A stretch of DNA of 64,000 bases from Dietzia lutea (GTDB taxonomy: Bacteria > Actinomycetota > Actinomycetes > Mycobacteriales > Mycobacteriaceae), in assembly GCF_003096075.1 (NCBI RefSeq), contig NZ_CP015449.1, positions 3,589,001 through 3,653,000 of the forward strand. Reading direction: 5' to 3'. The translations under genes and the position numbers were made by a program. Positions 25,227 to 34,272 of this stretch are shown in pieces. Positions within the stretch are counted from its first letter, which is position 1. Every line of letters begins with the position of its first letter. The notes beneath the pieces were generated by a model. It ran no database searches, was not told the DNA's origin, and saw nothing but the letters and a program-made list of their open reading frames with translations.

Positions 25227-26839
25227 CCAGCAGCCGGCCCGGAGCGGCGTCTGCACCCGACTCCCTCGTCCCCGGCCGCCTATACGGCGTGGGCGTGGGG
25301 CCCGGTGACCCCGAACTGCTCACACTCAAGGCCGCCCGGCTCATCGGCGCCGCCGACGTGGTTGCGTTCCATGCCGGCCTCGGCAAGGAGTCCAACGCCC
25401 GCCGCATCGCCGCCGAGCTCATCCCCAGCTCCGCGGTCGAGGAGCGGCTCGAGTATCCCGTGACCACGGGCGTCACCGACCACCCGGGCGGGTATGCGGG
25501 CGCGATCGCGGACTTCTACGAACGCAGCGCACAGCGACTGGCCCAGCACCTGGCCGCCGGGCGAGACGTGGTGCTTCTGTCCGAGGGCGACCCGCTGTTC
25601 TACGGGTCCTTCATGTACATGCACGATCGACTCTCGCCGCTTTTCCCGACCGAGATCGTCCCCGGTATCCCGGCATTCGCCGCCGCCACGGCGGCGGCTG
25701 CCACGCCCCTGGTCCGGCAGACCGACGTCCTCACGGTCCTGCCCGGCACGCTGCCCGAACCCGAACTCGCCCGCCGCCTGGCCGACACCGACGGCGCGAT
25801 CATCATGAAGCTCGGCCGGAGTTTTCCCGCCGTGCGGCGGGCGCTCGAGGCGGCCGGTCGGCTCGACGGCGCGGTGTACGTCGAGCGCGCGTCGACCGAC
25901 GCGGAGGCTCACCACCCGGTCAGTGAGGTCGACCCGGCATCCGTGCCGTACTTCTCACTCATCGTGGTCCCCGGCGACTCGCAGCACGCCGACCCCGCAG
26001 GCCGCCGACCGGCGCAGCTCTCCGCGCCCGCCGGGCCGTCCCCCGGGCATGCCACCGACTCGGCTGACTCTCCTGGCTCCCCCGGCAAGCGGTTCCCTGC
26101 GCCGCGCGGCGTGCTGCACGTCGTGGGTCTGGGCCCGGGGCCGCAGGATTGGCTCACCCCGGAAGCCTCGCGGATCTTGTCCGAAGTCGATCACGTGGTG
26201 GGGTACGCCCCCTACGTCGCCAGGGTCCCCCAACGGCCAGGCCTACGGCGCCACTGCTCGGGCAACACCGTCGAGGTCGACCGCGCGGCGATGGCCCTTG
26301 AGCTTGCCGGCGCAGACGAACGGGTGGCCGTGGTCTCGGGCGGCGACGCCGGGGTGTTCGGCATGGCCTCGGCGGTGTTCGAAGCTGCCGAGGATCCGCG
26401 CTTCGCCGGCATCGATATCCGCGTGTCGCCGGGCGTCTCGGCCGTACAGGCGGTGGCCGCGCGTGCGGGCGCACCGATCGGCGCCGACTTCGCGGTGGTG
26501 AGCCTGTCGGACCGTCTCAAGCCGTGGTCCGTGCTCGAGCGTCGCCTCGAGGCGATCGCTGAGGCCGACCTGGTGCTGGCGATCTACAACCCGGCCTCAC
26601 GATCACGCACCGACCAGGTCGCCGACGCCCGCGAGATCCTGCTCCGCCACCGCGGCCCTACCACACCTGTGATCGTTGGCCGCGACGTCGGACGGGCGGA
26701 GGAGTCCCTCACCGTGACCACCCTGGCCGGCCTCGACTGCGCCTCAGTCGACATGAAATGCCTGCTCATCGTGGGCGCCTCAGGCACCCGGGTCGCCGAT
26801 TCGGGCCGCGTGTGGAGTCCGAGATTCGTGCGGTCATGA
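25223..26839 (+). CDS. cobIJ: CobI-CobJ fusion: precorrin-2 C20- and precorrin-3B C17-methyltransferase
   Basis: A 538-residue bifunctional SAM methyltransferase, a fusion common in actinobacteria. Residues 15-265 form CobI (LYGVGVGPGDPELLTLKAARL, LLSEGDPLFYGSFMYMHDRL), which methylates precorrin-2 at C20. A Pro/Ser-rich linker of about 35 residues follows. Residues 300-538 form CobJ (LHVVGLGPGPQDWLTPEASR, VVSGGDAGVFGMASAVFE, AIYNPASRSRTDQ), which methylates C17 and contracts the ring. The GTG start at 25223 overlaps the cobH stop, and its own stop overlaps the bluB ATG, so the three genes are coupled. Confidence 0.93.
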   Translation: MTSSRPGAASAPDSLVPGRLYGVGVGPGDPELLTLKAARLIGAADVVAFHAGLGKESNARRIAAELIPSSAVEERLEYPVTTGVTDHPGGYAGAIADFYERSAQRLAQHLAAGRDVVLLSEGDPLFYGSFMYMHDRLSPLFPTEIVPGIPAFAAATAAAATPLVRQTDVLTVLPGTLPEPELARRLADTDGAIIMKLGRSFPAVRRALEAAGRLDGAVYVERASTDAEAHHPVSEVDPASVPYFSLIVVPGDSQHADPAGRRPAQLSAPAGPSPGHATDSADSPGSPGKRFPAPRGVLHVVGLGPGPQDWLTPEASRILSEVDHVVGYAPYVARVPQRPGLRRHCSGNTVEVDRAAMALELAGADERVAVVSGGDAGVFGMASAVFEAAEDPRFAGIDIRVSPGVSAVQAVAARAGAPIGADFAVVSLSDRLKPWSVLERRLEAIAEADLVLAIYNPASRSRTDQVADAREILLRHRGPTTPVIVGRDVGRAEESLTVTTLAGLDCASVDMKCLLIVGASGTRVADSGRVWSPRFVRS

Positions 26840-27486
26840 CGGCGGAGCCACCGGGTGTCGCCGGCGAGAGCGGGGGCGGACCCGCCGACCGCGATTCGCT
26901 CTGGCGCATCCTCGCCACTCGTCGCGACCACCGCCACTTCAACCCCACCCCGGTTCCGCGCGACACCATCGAGAGGCTGCTCGAGGTCTTCGACGTAGCG
27001 CCGAGCGTGGGCCTGAGTCAGCCGTGGCATGTCACGGTGGTACAGGACCGCGCCGTACGGGAGGTGGTCCACGCCGGCTTTCGTGAAGTTCGCGCCGCGG
27101 AGGCCGAACTTTTCGACGGCGAGCGTCGCCGTCTCTACGACTCCCTGCGCCTCGAGGGGATCCTTGAAGCGCCCGTCGGGTTGGTGGTCAGCCATTTCCC
27201 ACCCGCCGGCGCCATACTGGGCACCACCGGCGTTCCCGCTGCCACCGAACACAGTGTGGTCGCCGCGATCACCCTGCTGCGGCTGGCCGTGACGACCGAG
27301 GGGCTGGGCATGGGCTGGGTCAGTCTCGTCGACCCAGCCCACCTCTCCGACAGTGTGCCGCTACCAGACGGCGCCCGGCCCCTCGCTTACCTGTGTCTCG
27401 GGCATCCAGCCCTCGATCTCGAGGAGCCGCTGCTGCAGACCGTGGGCTGGGACCGGCGGTCCCCACTGTCGGTCGACTGGGTCTGA
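26836..27486 (+). CDS. bluB: 5,6-dimethylbenzimidazole synthase
   Basis: A 216-residue nitroreductase-fold flavoenzyme that uses oxygen to break down FMNH2 into dimethylbenzimidazole, the lower ligand of B12. BluB features are RRDHRHFNPTPVPRDTIERLL near residue 30, APSVGLSQPWHVTVVQD, and the later GTTGVPAATEHSVVAAITLL and GLGMGWVSL segments. ATG 26836 overlaps the cobIJ stop. A damaged second copy lies at 32890. Confidence 0.92.
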   Translation: MTAEPPGVAGESGGGPADRDSLWRILATRRDHRHFNPTPVPRDTIERLLEVFDVAPSVGLSQPWHVTVVQDRAVREVVHAGFREVRAAEAELFDGERRRLYDSLRLEGILEAPVGLVVSHFPPAGAILGTTGVPAATEHSVVAAITLLRLAVTTEGLGMGWVSLVDPAHLSDSVPLPDGARPLAYLCLGHPALDLEEPLLQTVGWDRRSPLSVDWV

Positions 27487-27619
27487 AAGGAGGGCCGGCC
27501 CGCGGCGCCATCGAGGCCGGAGCCTGCGGCTACCTGCTGCGGGACGCCGGCTTCGACAAGTCGCTGGCGCGGCGCAGCCGCCGCGGGGAAGAACGCGCCC
27601 TCCCCCGCGGTCGGCGGTA
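27487..27619 (+). pseudogene. Response-regulator receiver scrap
   Basis: Directly after bluB the plus strand encodes GAIEAGACGYLLRDAG, the hallmark of the last helix-strand part of NarL-type receiver domains, and then degenerates. No start, phospho-acceptor Asp or output domain is present. Confidence 0.5.
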
Positions 27620-28843
27620 TTACCCCAGCGCCACGGCCATCTCGTTGGGCTCGCCCGAGATCTCACCGGTGGCCAAGACCTCACCGCTGGTGAGGTCGAT
27701 CGCGTACACGGAGTTCTTGGACGGCTCGCTCACGTAGGCGACGTCCCCGCGGACCACCATGGACGGGTGCGGGTTCTGCCACTCCGCCGGACCCTCCCAC
27801 GGGTCCACGACCTCGTAGCTGTCGGAGATCTCGCCGGTGGCTGGGTCCATTACGTGGAGGGAGCCGTCGGTGCCCAGGATGTACGCCAGGTCCCCGGGGC
27901 CGCGGGCGACGCCCCGCCATGTGTACTCGACCCCGTCCGGCAGGTCCACGACCCGGTGGGTACCGGCGGCCGGGTCGATGAGCGCGACCTGATCGAGCAG
28001 GACGCCCTCGGCGTCGGGGTCGTCCTTGTAGTCGCCCACGATGAGCGGGCTCGTCTCGGAGACGTACGCATTGCCCATGCGGCCGTATTCGTCCTCGGCG
28101 GTGAGCTTCTGGAACTCGCCGTCCTTGAACAGCAGGGCGCCGTTCTCGCAGCCGAAGACCACCGTCTCGTCGGCCGCCGTGCCCTCGCCGTGGACCCCTG
28201 GGCAGTCCTCGTTGCGGGCCACCTCGTTGCCGTCGGCGTCCATCGCGCGCACTCCCGAGCGGCCGGCGTCGTTGCCGATGGTGGTGAGGAAAGTGCCGTC
28301 GGACAGGACGATGGACACTCCGTGGTGGGCGTCCTCACCCGGAACGACCTCTGTCTCCGGAAGCTGTCCGTTGCTGTCGAGCAGGGCGGTGGTCTCGAAG
28401 ATGGTGGTATCGCTGGTACCGTCGTCGTAGAGGACCGTCCTACCGTCGTGTCGCACGACGTGCGCCGGGGTCTCGGCCTTGAAGACCAGGTCGGTGAGGG
28501 ACGGTTCGCCGGTGTCGAGCACCTGGAAGCCGTCGGACATCGTCACCAGGACGTTCCGACCGTCACCGACCGCGTTGAGACGGGTGAACTCCTCCGACTC
28601 GAACTCCTCGACCACTTCGAGCGTCTCGCCGTCGAGAACCGCGATCCCGTTCTCGAACGACACCGCTAGGCGGTTCTCGGCGGTTCCGGAGCCGCGGGTC
28701 CCGGCAGAGGAGGTGGTGGCGGACGCGTCCCGGGATTCCGACTCGTCACCGGAGCCACTGCCACCGCCGCACGCCGCCGCCAACAGCGACGCCGTCGCGA
28801 GCATCGCGAGCGCTCCCGCGCCGCGAGTGATTCGTGATGTCAT
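27620..28843 (-). CDS. aztD: AztD-type zinc metallochaperone lipoprotein
   Basis: A 407-residue exported protein with a lipobox signal peptide (LLAAAC, Cys25), a Ser/Thr-rich linker and a predicted beta-propeller. It resembles AztD, which hands zinc to the binding protein AztC. Typical stretches are NRLAVSFENGIAVLDGETLEVVEEF, EDAHHGVSIVLSDGTF with paired histidines, and WQNPHPSMVVRGDVAYVSEPS near the end. It is the last gene of the minus-strand unit aztB, AztD-like gene, aztC, aztD, and lies 23 bases downstream of aztC. Export and anchoring to the membrane outside are inferred from the lipobox. Confidence 0.85.
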   Translation of the reverse strand: MTSRITRGAGALAMLATASLLAAACGGGSGSGDESESRDASATTSSAGTRGSGTAENRLAVSFENGIAVLDGETLEVVEEFESEEFTRLNAVGDGRNVLVTMSDGFQVLDTGEPSLTDLVFKAETPAHVVRHDGRTVLYDDGTSDTTIFETTALLDSNGQLPETEVVPGEDAHHGVSIVLSDGTFLTTIGNDAGRSGVRAMDADGNEVARNEDCPGVHGEGTAADETVVFGCENGALLFKDGEFQKLTAEDEYGRMGNAYVSETSPLIVGDYKDDPDAEGVLLDQVALIDPAAGTHRVVDLPDGVEYTWRGVARGPGDLAYILGTDGSLHVMDPATGEISDSYEVVDPWEGPAEWQNPHPSMVVRGDVAYVSEPSKNSVYAIDLTSGEVLATGEISGEPNEMAVALG

Positions 28844-28866
28844 TGATGTTCCTCTCGTGTGAGTGA

Positions 28867-29787
28867 TCAGGTCGAAAGCCCGTCGACGATGCGCTCGGTG
28901 TTGGCGCGCATCATCTCCAGGTAGGTCTCGGCGCCCTGGCCCGGCTCGGTCAGCGACTCGGTGAACAGTTCGATCACCTCGACGTCGATCCCCGCCTCGC
29001 TCGCCAGCACCTGTACCAGGCGGTCGGGTTGGGAGGACTCGGCGAAGATCGCGGGGACGCCCGCCTCGGTGATGGCCGAGGCGAGCTCGTCCAGGTCGGC
29101 GGCGCTCGGGGAGGCGAGGGTGGTGCCGCCGGGCACGGCCGCGCCGATGACGCGGAAGTCGAAGCGCTCGGCGAGGTAGCCGAAGACGTGGTGGTTGGTC
29201 ACCAGCGCCCGCCGGTCCTGCGGGATGCCGGCGAACGCCGTCGTCATCTCCTCGTCGAGTGCGGCGAGCTCGGCGCGGTACTGCTCGGCGCCCGTCTCCA
29301 CCGCCTCCCTGTCGATGCCCTCGACCTCGAGCAACTGCGGCTCGAGGGCGTCCACCGCGTCGACCACCCGCTGCGGATCGGTCCAGAAGTGCGAGTCGGG
29401 GGCCCCGCCGGCCTCCTCGTCGGAGTAGGCGATCACCTCGATGTGATCGCCCACCGTGAACCGCTCCACCCCGGCGTCGGCCACGCGGTCGAGATGCTGC
29501 TGCAGCCCCTCCTCGAGCCCCAGCCCGTTGGAGACCACCAGATCCGCGCGGTCCATGCGGCTCGCCTCCTGCGCGGAGATCTCGAACGAGTGGGGATCAG
29601 CGTTGGGCTTCATCAGCGTGGTGACGTCGGCGCTCTCGCCCACCAGGTTTTCGACGATATCCCCGAGGATGTTGGTGGTGACGACGACCGACGGCCGGTC
29701 TTCCGGGCCCTCGTCCGACCCCGAGCACCCGGCCAGAGTCAGCACGGCGGCGAGCGCGGCGGCTGCCGGGATCCACCGGCGCCTCAT
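28867..29787 (-). CDS. aztC: Zinc ABC transporter substrate-binding lipoprotein (AztC type)
   Basis: A 306-residue cluster A-I metal-binding protein with a lipobox (TLAGC, Cys21). It has histidines at the usual ligand sites: NADPHSFE (about residue 67), PDSHFWTDP (about 131) and TNHHVFGY (about 197), with an acidic ligand expected late in the protein (AIFAESSQPD region). The long His-rich loop found in ZnuA is missing, as in AztC, which gets zinc from AztD. Its ATG overlaps the stop of the upstream gene (ATGA). It delivers zinc to the AztB permease. Confidence 0.87.
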   Translation of the reverse strand: MRRRWIPAAAALAAVLTLAGCSGSDEGPEDRPSVVVTTNILGDIVENLVGESADVTTLMKPNADPHSFEISAQEASRMDRADLVVSNGLGLEEGLQQHLDRVADAGVERFTVGDHIEVIAYSDEEAGGAPDSHFWTDPQRVVDAVDALEPQLLEVEGIDREAVETGAEQYRAELAALDEEMTTAFAGIPQDRRALVTNHHVFGYLAERFDFRVIGAAVPGGTTLASPSAADLDELASAITEAGVPAIFAESSQPDRLVQVLASEAGIDVEVIELFTESLTEPGQGAETYLEMMRANTERIVDGLST

Positions 29788-31085
29788 CGCCCGGCCTCCG
29801 AGAAGAAGTCCGGCGCGGTCGGGGTCTCGAGCGAACGGGCGACACGCACGTCGCCGCGGTAGTCGATCTCGTGGACCACGCCTGTGGCGGGGTCGTTGAC
29901 GTAGGCGCGCTCCCGGTCCACCACGAGGTCGACCCCGGCGAGCATCTCCGGATCCGCGACCGCCTTCGCCAGCAGCGGCTCCGATGCGGCGAGCTCGGTG
30001 CCGTCCTCGCCGCTGTAGACCCTAATCCGGCCCTCGCCGTCCAGCGCGACGACGTGCTCGTCCGCGTCGTCGGAGGCCGAGACCTGCAGGAGCGGCTGGT
30101 CCGTCGGCACGTACTGCCAGTTCTTTTCGCGGGTGTCGAGCAGCCAGAATCCGGTGTCCCCGGCCAGCGCGGCCGCGGTCGGGCGTCCCTTGCGGTTCCG
30201 GAAATCGGTGGCGGGGGGAGCGTCCGTTCCCTCGGGATAGCGGATGTGTTCCAGGGTGGGCTCGCCGCCGTCGGCGGTCGCCAGGACGGCTCCGTCCGCG
30301 CAGCCGACGACCACGCCCACGCGGCTGGTGATGGTGCCCGTCGCGTCGGGGCACGGCGCCGACACGCCGTCCACGGGGGTGCCATCGGCGTCGTGGTACA
30401 GCACCTCGGTCACCGCGCCCGCGTCGTCGACGGACGTGACGAGTGCTCCCTCCGCGAGCGGGGCGGTCAGTCCCTCGTGCGGGTCGGTCTCCACCCGGAA
30501 GAGCTCCTCGACCCGGCCCCTGGACAGCGCCTGGTTGTCCAACAGAACCGCCTCGCCCGACTCTGGGAAGAACAACCCGGTGCCGCCGGTGGTCGCGTTG
30601 GCGGAAGTCGCCACGACAACCGTTCCGGAGCCGGGCACCGGGCCCAGCAGCTGCGGCGCCGTCCGGTAGAAGTGGAAGTGGTCGACGTGGTCCCATGTCC
30701 ACACGCCGCTGTCGACGATCTCGACGCCCATCGCCGTCTCGACGAAGAGGTAGCGACCGTCCGAGGTGACCGCCGAGGGCGGGTCGATGCCCCCGAGCTC
30801 GGACTGGGTGCCGTCCAGTAGGTCCACCATCCCGACGGCGCCGTCGCCGTCGATGCTCACCAGGTGCAGCTGGGGTTCGGCCACTTCCTCGGCCCCCTCG
30901 ACAGCGCCGTGCCCGGCGCCCGTGTCGTCCTCGTCCGGCGACTCCGAACCCGCGGACTTCTCGGCGGCCGCGGTGGTGCCGGCCGTCTCCGTGTCCGGCT
31001 CGTCGGTGCCGCTCGCACACCCGCCGAAGGCGAGCGCGACGGCGACGGCGAAGGCGAGGGGAACGATCGTTCTGGATTTCTGCAT
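29784..31085 (-). CDS. Second AztD-like exported lipoprotein
   Basis: A 433-residue protein with signal peptide and lipobox (AFGGC, Cys23), an acidic Glu/Asp/Ser-rich linker and repeated beta-propeller-like blades like those of AztD, though the sequences have diverged. Several histidine-rich patches (GAGHGAVEG, WTWDHVDHFHFYRT) could bind zinc. ATG 31085 with a GGAGAG ribosome-binding site was chosen; an ATG at 31106 in the same frame overlaps the permease stop (ATGA) and would also work. It sits between permease and binding-protein genes, overlapping the latter, so it belongs to the zinc uptake system. A distinct donor or scavenging role is inferred. Confidence 0.78.
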   Translation of the reverse strand: MQKSRTIVPLAFAVAVALAFGGCASGTDEPDTETAGTTAAAEKSAGSESPDEDDTGAGHGAVEGAEEVAEPQLHLVSIDGDGAVGMVDLLDGTQSELGGIDPPSAVTSDGRYLFVETAMGVEIVDSGVWTWDHVDHFHFYRTAPQLLGPVPGSGTVVVATSANATTGGTGLFFPESGEAVLLDNQALSRGRVEELFRVETDPHEGLTAPLAEGALVTSVDDAGAVTEVLYHDADGTPVDGVSAPCPDATGTITSRVGVVVGCADGAVLATADGGEPTLEHIRYPEGTDAPPATDFRNRKGRPTAAALAGDTGFWLLDTREKNWQYVPTDQPLLQVSASDDADEHVVALDGEGRIRVYSGEDGTELAASEPLLAKAVADPEMLAGVDLVVDRERAYVNDPATGVVHEIDYRGDVRVARSLETPTAPDFFSEAGR

Positions 31086-31102
31086 GACCTGCTCTCCGGT
31101 AC

Positions 31103-32050
31103 TCATATCGATCTGCATGCGCCTTCCACCGGCACGGTGTGGCCCGGGGCGGCGGTGGTCTGCGTACCGGGGTCGGCGGCGACTCCCGCGGTGGGCGCGT
31201 GGTGGGTCAGCCGACGGGTCCGCGAGGACTGATAGACGCCGCGCACCAGCGCGGAGGCCCCGGCGAGGGCGATCGCGGAGAAGGCGATGGAGGAACCTGC
31301 CGCGGTCCCGGCATGCCACGACGCGAGCAGTCCCGCCACCACGGCGGCGCTGCCGAAAGCTACGGCGAGCACCATCGTGGAGGGGATGCGCCTGGCCCAC
31401 CGGTTCGCCGCGACCACGGGAGCGAGGAGCAGCGCAACCACGAGCAGGGTCCCGACCGCCTGATAGGAGGCGACCACGGCGAGGGTCACGAGTCCGACGA
31501 GCACCACCTGCGTGAGACCCGGGCGCAGTCCGAGGGTCTGTGCGATACGGGGATCGAACGCCGCGGCCACGAACGCTCGGTGGAAACACACCGCGACGGC
31601 GAGCGTCACCACCAGGGCGATACCGAGGGTGATCAACTCTGGGGTGCCGATTGCGAGGATGTCACCGAAGAGGATGGCCGTCGCGTCCGTGGCGAAGCTG
31701 CCCGAGTGGGACACGATGATCACGCCGATCGACAGCATCGTGACGAACAGCAGACCGATAGTCGTGTCATAGGACAGTCGCCCGCGCCTCTGCAGTGCAC
31801 CGATCGCCGCGCTCATCGCGACAGCGCTCACGGCGCCGCCGGCCATCGCCGGGAAACCCAGGACGGTGGCCAGCGCCACGCCCGGCAGCATCCCGTGGCC
31901 GATCGCCTCCCCGAAGAACGCCATCCCGCGGACGACCACCCAGGTGCCAACGACACCGCAGATCGCCGCCACCAGTACGCCACCGAGCAGAGCACGCGCG
32001 ACGAACGCGGTGTTGAGCGGATCGAGGAGCCAAGACACAAGGTAGTACAC
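31103..32050 (-). CDS. aztB: Zinc ABC transporter permease (AztB type)
   Basis: A 315-residue ABC-3 family permease with about eight membrane helices. Family stretches include GVVGTWVVVRGMAFFGEAIGH, FGDILAIGTPELI and AVGTLLVVALLLAPVVAA. The last 40 residues are polar and include paired histidines. GTG 32050 is the first gene of the minus-strand zinc unit; its start lies ten bases from the palindrome shared with the divergent ATPase gene. Confidence 0.87.
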   Translation of the reverse strand: MYYLVSWLLDPLNTAFVARALLGGVLVAAICGVVGTWVVVRGMAFFGEAIGHGMLPGVALATVLGFPAMAGGAVSAVAMSAAIGALQRRGRLSYDTTIGLLFVTMLSIGVIIVSHSGSFATDATAILFGDILAIGTPELITLGIALVVTLAVAVCFHRAFVAAAFDPRIAQTLGLRPGLTQVVLVGLVTLAVVASYQAVGTLLVVALLLAPVVAANRWARRIPSTMVLAVAFGSAAVVAGLLASWHAGTAAGSSIAFSAIALAGASALVRGVYQSSRTRRLTHHAPTAGVAADPGTQTTAAPGHTVPVEGACRSI

Positions 32051-32059
32051 TAACGCTAC

Positions 32060-32074
32060 TGATAATCGTTATCA
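32060..32074. promoter_or_regulatory. Zur-box candidate
   Basis: TGATAA-TCG-TTATCA is a perfect 6-bp inverted repeat with a 3-base centre, in the 39-bp gap between the divergent permease and ATPase genes. Zur and other Fur-family proteins bind such AT-rich palindromes. One site here could silence both directions when zinc is sufficient. Confidence 0.75.
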
Positions 32075-32089
32075 ATAGTGAGGTCTGTG

Positions 32090-32755
32090 ATGCTGTCTCC
32101 GGACACTCCGGCGGTGAGCGCCCGCGGGCTGTGCTTCGGGTATGCGGGACGGGAGATCCTCCATGACGTCGATGTGGATCTCGAGCCGGGTACCGTCACC
32201 GCCATCGCCGGGCCCAACGGCGCCGGCAAGTCGACGTTGCTCGAACTGCTCGCCGGGGTACGCACCCCGCAGAAGGGAACGGTGCGTCGCAGGGGCGATG
32301 TCGCTCTGGTGGTCCAGCGACCCGCCGCGCCGGAAACCCTCCCCCTCACCGTGTGGGACACCGTCTCCATGGGGACGTGGGGGCGCCGACTCGGAAGGCG
32401 GGAGGCCCGCGCTGTCGTCTCCGAGATGATCGACGCGGTCGGCTTGTCCGGCCTCGACTCCCGGCCGTTGGCGGAGTTGTCCGGAGGGCAACGGCAGCGC
32501 ACCCTGCTCGCGCAGGCGCTCGCGCGCCAGGCGGACATCGTCCTGATGGACGAACCCGACGCCGGACTCGACTCCGAGAGCCGGCACCACGTCCACCGAC
32601 TCCTCGTCGAGTCGGCCTCGAGGGGGGTCGCCGTCGGCTGCGCCACGCATGACGACGGCTTCGTCGCCACCGCCGACCGCGTGGTCCGTCTCGGCGTCGC
32701 ACATGACGCAGCCGGTCAACCCCGAATATTCGACCATCGACGTGGACGTGAGTGA
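32090..32755 (+). CDS. aztA: Zinc ABC transporter ATP-binding protein (AztA type)
   Basis: A 221-residue ATPase with Walker A GPNGAGKST near residue 36, signature LSGGQRQR, Walker B IVLMDEPDAGLD and switch histidine in CATHDD. It should power the AztB permease encoded divergently. ATG 32090 is given; GTG 32078 in the same frame adds four residues, lies right behind the palindrome, and might be used on a leaderless transcript. Confidence 0.86.
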   Translation: MLSPDTPAVSARGLCFGYAGREILHDVDVDLEPGTVTAIAGPNGAGKSTLLELLAGVRTPQKGTVRRRGDVALVVQRPAAPETLPLTVWDTVSMGTWGRRLGRREARAVVSEMIDAVGLSGLDSRPLAELSGGQRQRTLLAQALARQADIVLMDEPDAGLDSESRHHVHRLLVESASRGVAVGCATHDDGFVATADRVVRLGVAHDAAGQPRIFDHRRGRE

Positions 32756-32889
32756 ACGGCCCCGGCCGACGGCGTTCCGCGACGGTCGGCCGCGGCGACC
32801 ACCCTCGCGCTCCGGAACACTTCTTCCGGCCACTGAGCAAGCCGACCCAGGCTAAGCCAGTGATCGAGTCCGCCGTGGCACGGCACCGT

Positions 32890-33170
32890 AGGGCTGGATC
32901 GCGCCGTCCGCGAGGCGATTCACGCCGGGCTCTGTGAAGTCCGCGCCGCGGAGCCCGATCGAACCCGACGGCGAGTGCCGCGAGTCCTACGACACTCCTC
33001 GCCTCGAGAAGATGCTCCGGGCAGCCGTCGCTCTGGCAGTCAGCCATGGGCCGCCCGCCGAGCTGGTTCTCGGCACGACGAGTGTCCCGATAGCCAGCGA
33101 GTACAGCGTGGTCTCCGCGATCACCTTGCTCTGGCGGCGGTCGCCGCTGTCGGTTGAATCGGTGTGGGTC
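32890..33170 (+). pseudogene. bluB-like fragment, frameshifted
   Basis: Two frames match the bluB product at 26836. The first reads LDRAVREAIHAGLCEVRAAE (compare QDRAVREVVHAGFREVRAAE). The second reads ESYDTPRLEKMLRAAVALAVSHG, then LGTTSVPIASEYSVVSAITLLWRRSPLSVE, where the functional copy has LGTTGVPAATEHSVVAAITL and, much later, RRSPLSVDWV. The C-terminal third is deleted and the N-terminal flavin-binding part is missing. It is a decayed second copy about 6 kb from the working gene. Confidence 0.8.
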
Positions 33171-33208
33171 GGACTGTTGGTCGACCGGCCACCGCCGCAG
33201 TGGGGCGG

Positions 33209-34096
33209 TCAGGGCCAGTTCGCCGTCTCCGCCGCCGCACGGTGGGTCTGTTCGAGAAAATTCAGAACCATGGCGTCCGGATCCGGTGCCTGTCGGACTA
33301 GATGGTACGGCAGTACGTACTCGCCCAGCGCGTGGTCCCAGTACGCCGGGGCCTCGACCGCCGGATGGGTGTCATATCCGTCCGGGTGTGGGTAAGCGTA
33401 GGCGTAAAACACACCCTCCTCGGCGCCTCCGGGCCAGTAGCCTGCGCTCGATACCTCGTCGCTGTAAGCCTCGTGCATGACCCAGTCCGGACAGTTCGGA
33501 ACCCCACCAGGGTGCTCGGGGGCGGACCGCCCCGAGAATCGGGTCACAGCCAGGTCGAACGCGCCCCAGAAGAAGTGGACAGGCGACGACTTTCCACGGA
33601 ACTCACCACGGAAGATGGAGAAGACACCGTGCACGCTGACGAGTGACCGCCAGAAGCGGGACATCGCATCCGCGTCGTATGAGGCGTGTGCGGTGTCTTC
33701 TGCGAACGGGGTCGCGTCGTTCAGTTCCACCGGGGTTCCGACGATCGCCACATCGAAGCCGAGATCGCTCAGTAGCCCCGTGTATTCGGCGTAGAAGTCG
33801 GCGACGGTCCTCGGTTCGAGCGCCATACTGGCGGTGCTTCCGTCTGAGACGAGGAACAGTAGCTCGTGACTGACGAAGTCGAAGCGGATCTCGAGACCGC
33901 GGTGTCCCGCGACCATGAGCGACGTGGTGAGCCCCCGCGCGTCCACGTACAGGGGGACGCCCCACCAGTGGTTGATGTCCGGGCCGAGAGCCATGCGCGT
34001 CTTGCCGACGATCTGGGTCCACAACTGAACCGTGTCCCTGGTGTCGATCCAGCGATCGAGCGGAAGGGCTGGCCAGACGTCGTCTCGGTTACCCAT
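33209..34096 (-). CDS. DUF5996 family protein
   Basis: A 295-residue cytoplasmic protein. The start (WPALPLDRWIDTRDTVQLWTQI, then GKTRMALGPDINHWWGVPLYV) and the C-terminal part with FFWGAFDLAVTRFSGRSAPEH and YSDEVSSAGYWPGG are characteristic of DUF5996. The many conserved Trp, His and Asp residues suggest an enzyme, but no function is established. ATG 34096 was chosen to match the usual N-terminus; ATG 34123 in the same frame is an alternative. It stands alone, divergent from the P-loop kinase gene. Confidence 0.8.
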   Translation of the reverse strand: MGNRDDVWPALPLDRWIDTRDTVQLWTQIVGKTRMALGPDINHWWGVPLYVDARGLTTSLMVAGHRGLEIRFDFVSHELLFLVSDGSTASMALEPRTVADFYAEYTGLLSDLGFDVAIVGTPVELNDATPFAEDTAHASYDADAMSRFWRSLVSVHGVFSIFRGEFRGKSSPVHFFWGAFDLAVTRFSGRSAPEHPGGVPNCPDWVMHEAYSDEVSSAGYWPGGAEEGVFYAYAYPHPDGYDTHPAVEAPAYWDHALGEYVLPYHLVRQAPDPDAMVLNFLEQTHRAAAETANWP

Positions 34097-34272
34097 GCGC
34101 CCAGTATTCCCGATCTCCGCCATTCGCACGGCGACTAGCTCGGAATGCACCGTCGACCGAAGTGCGTCGAGGATCCGCGTTATCGCGGACGCTACGCCGA
34201 CCAGCGGAGAACTACACTGGTCAGGCTACCCGCCTTCCACTCATCGCCGTACCGGCCAGAGGAGAGAGCCAC

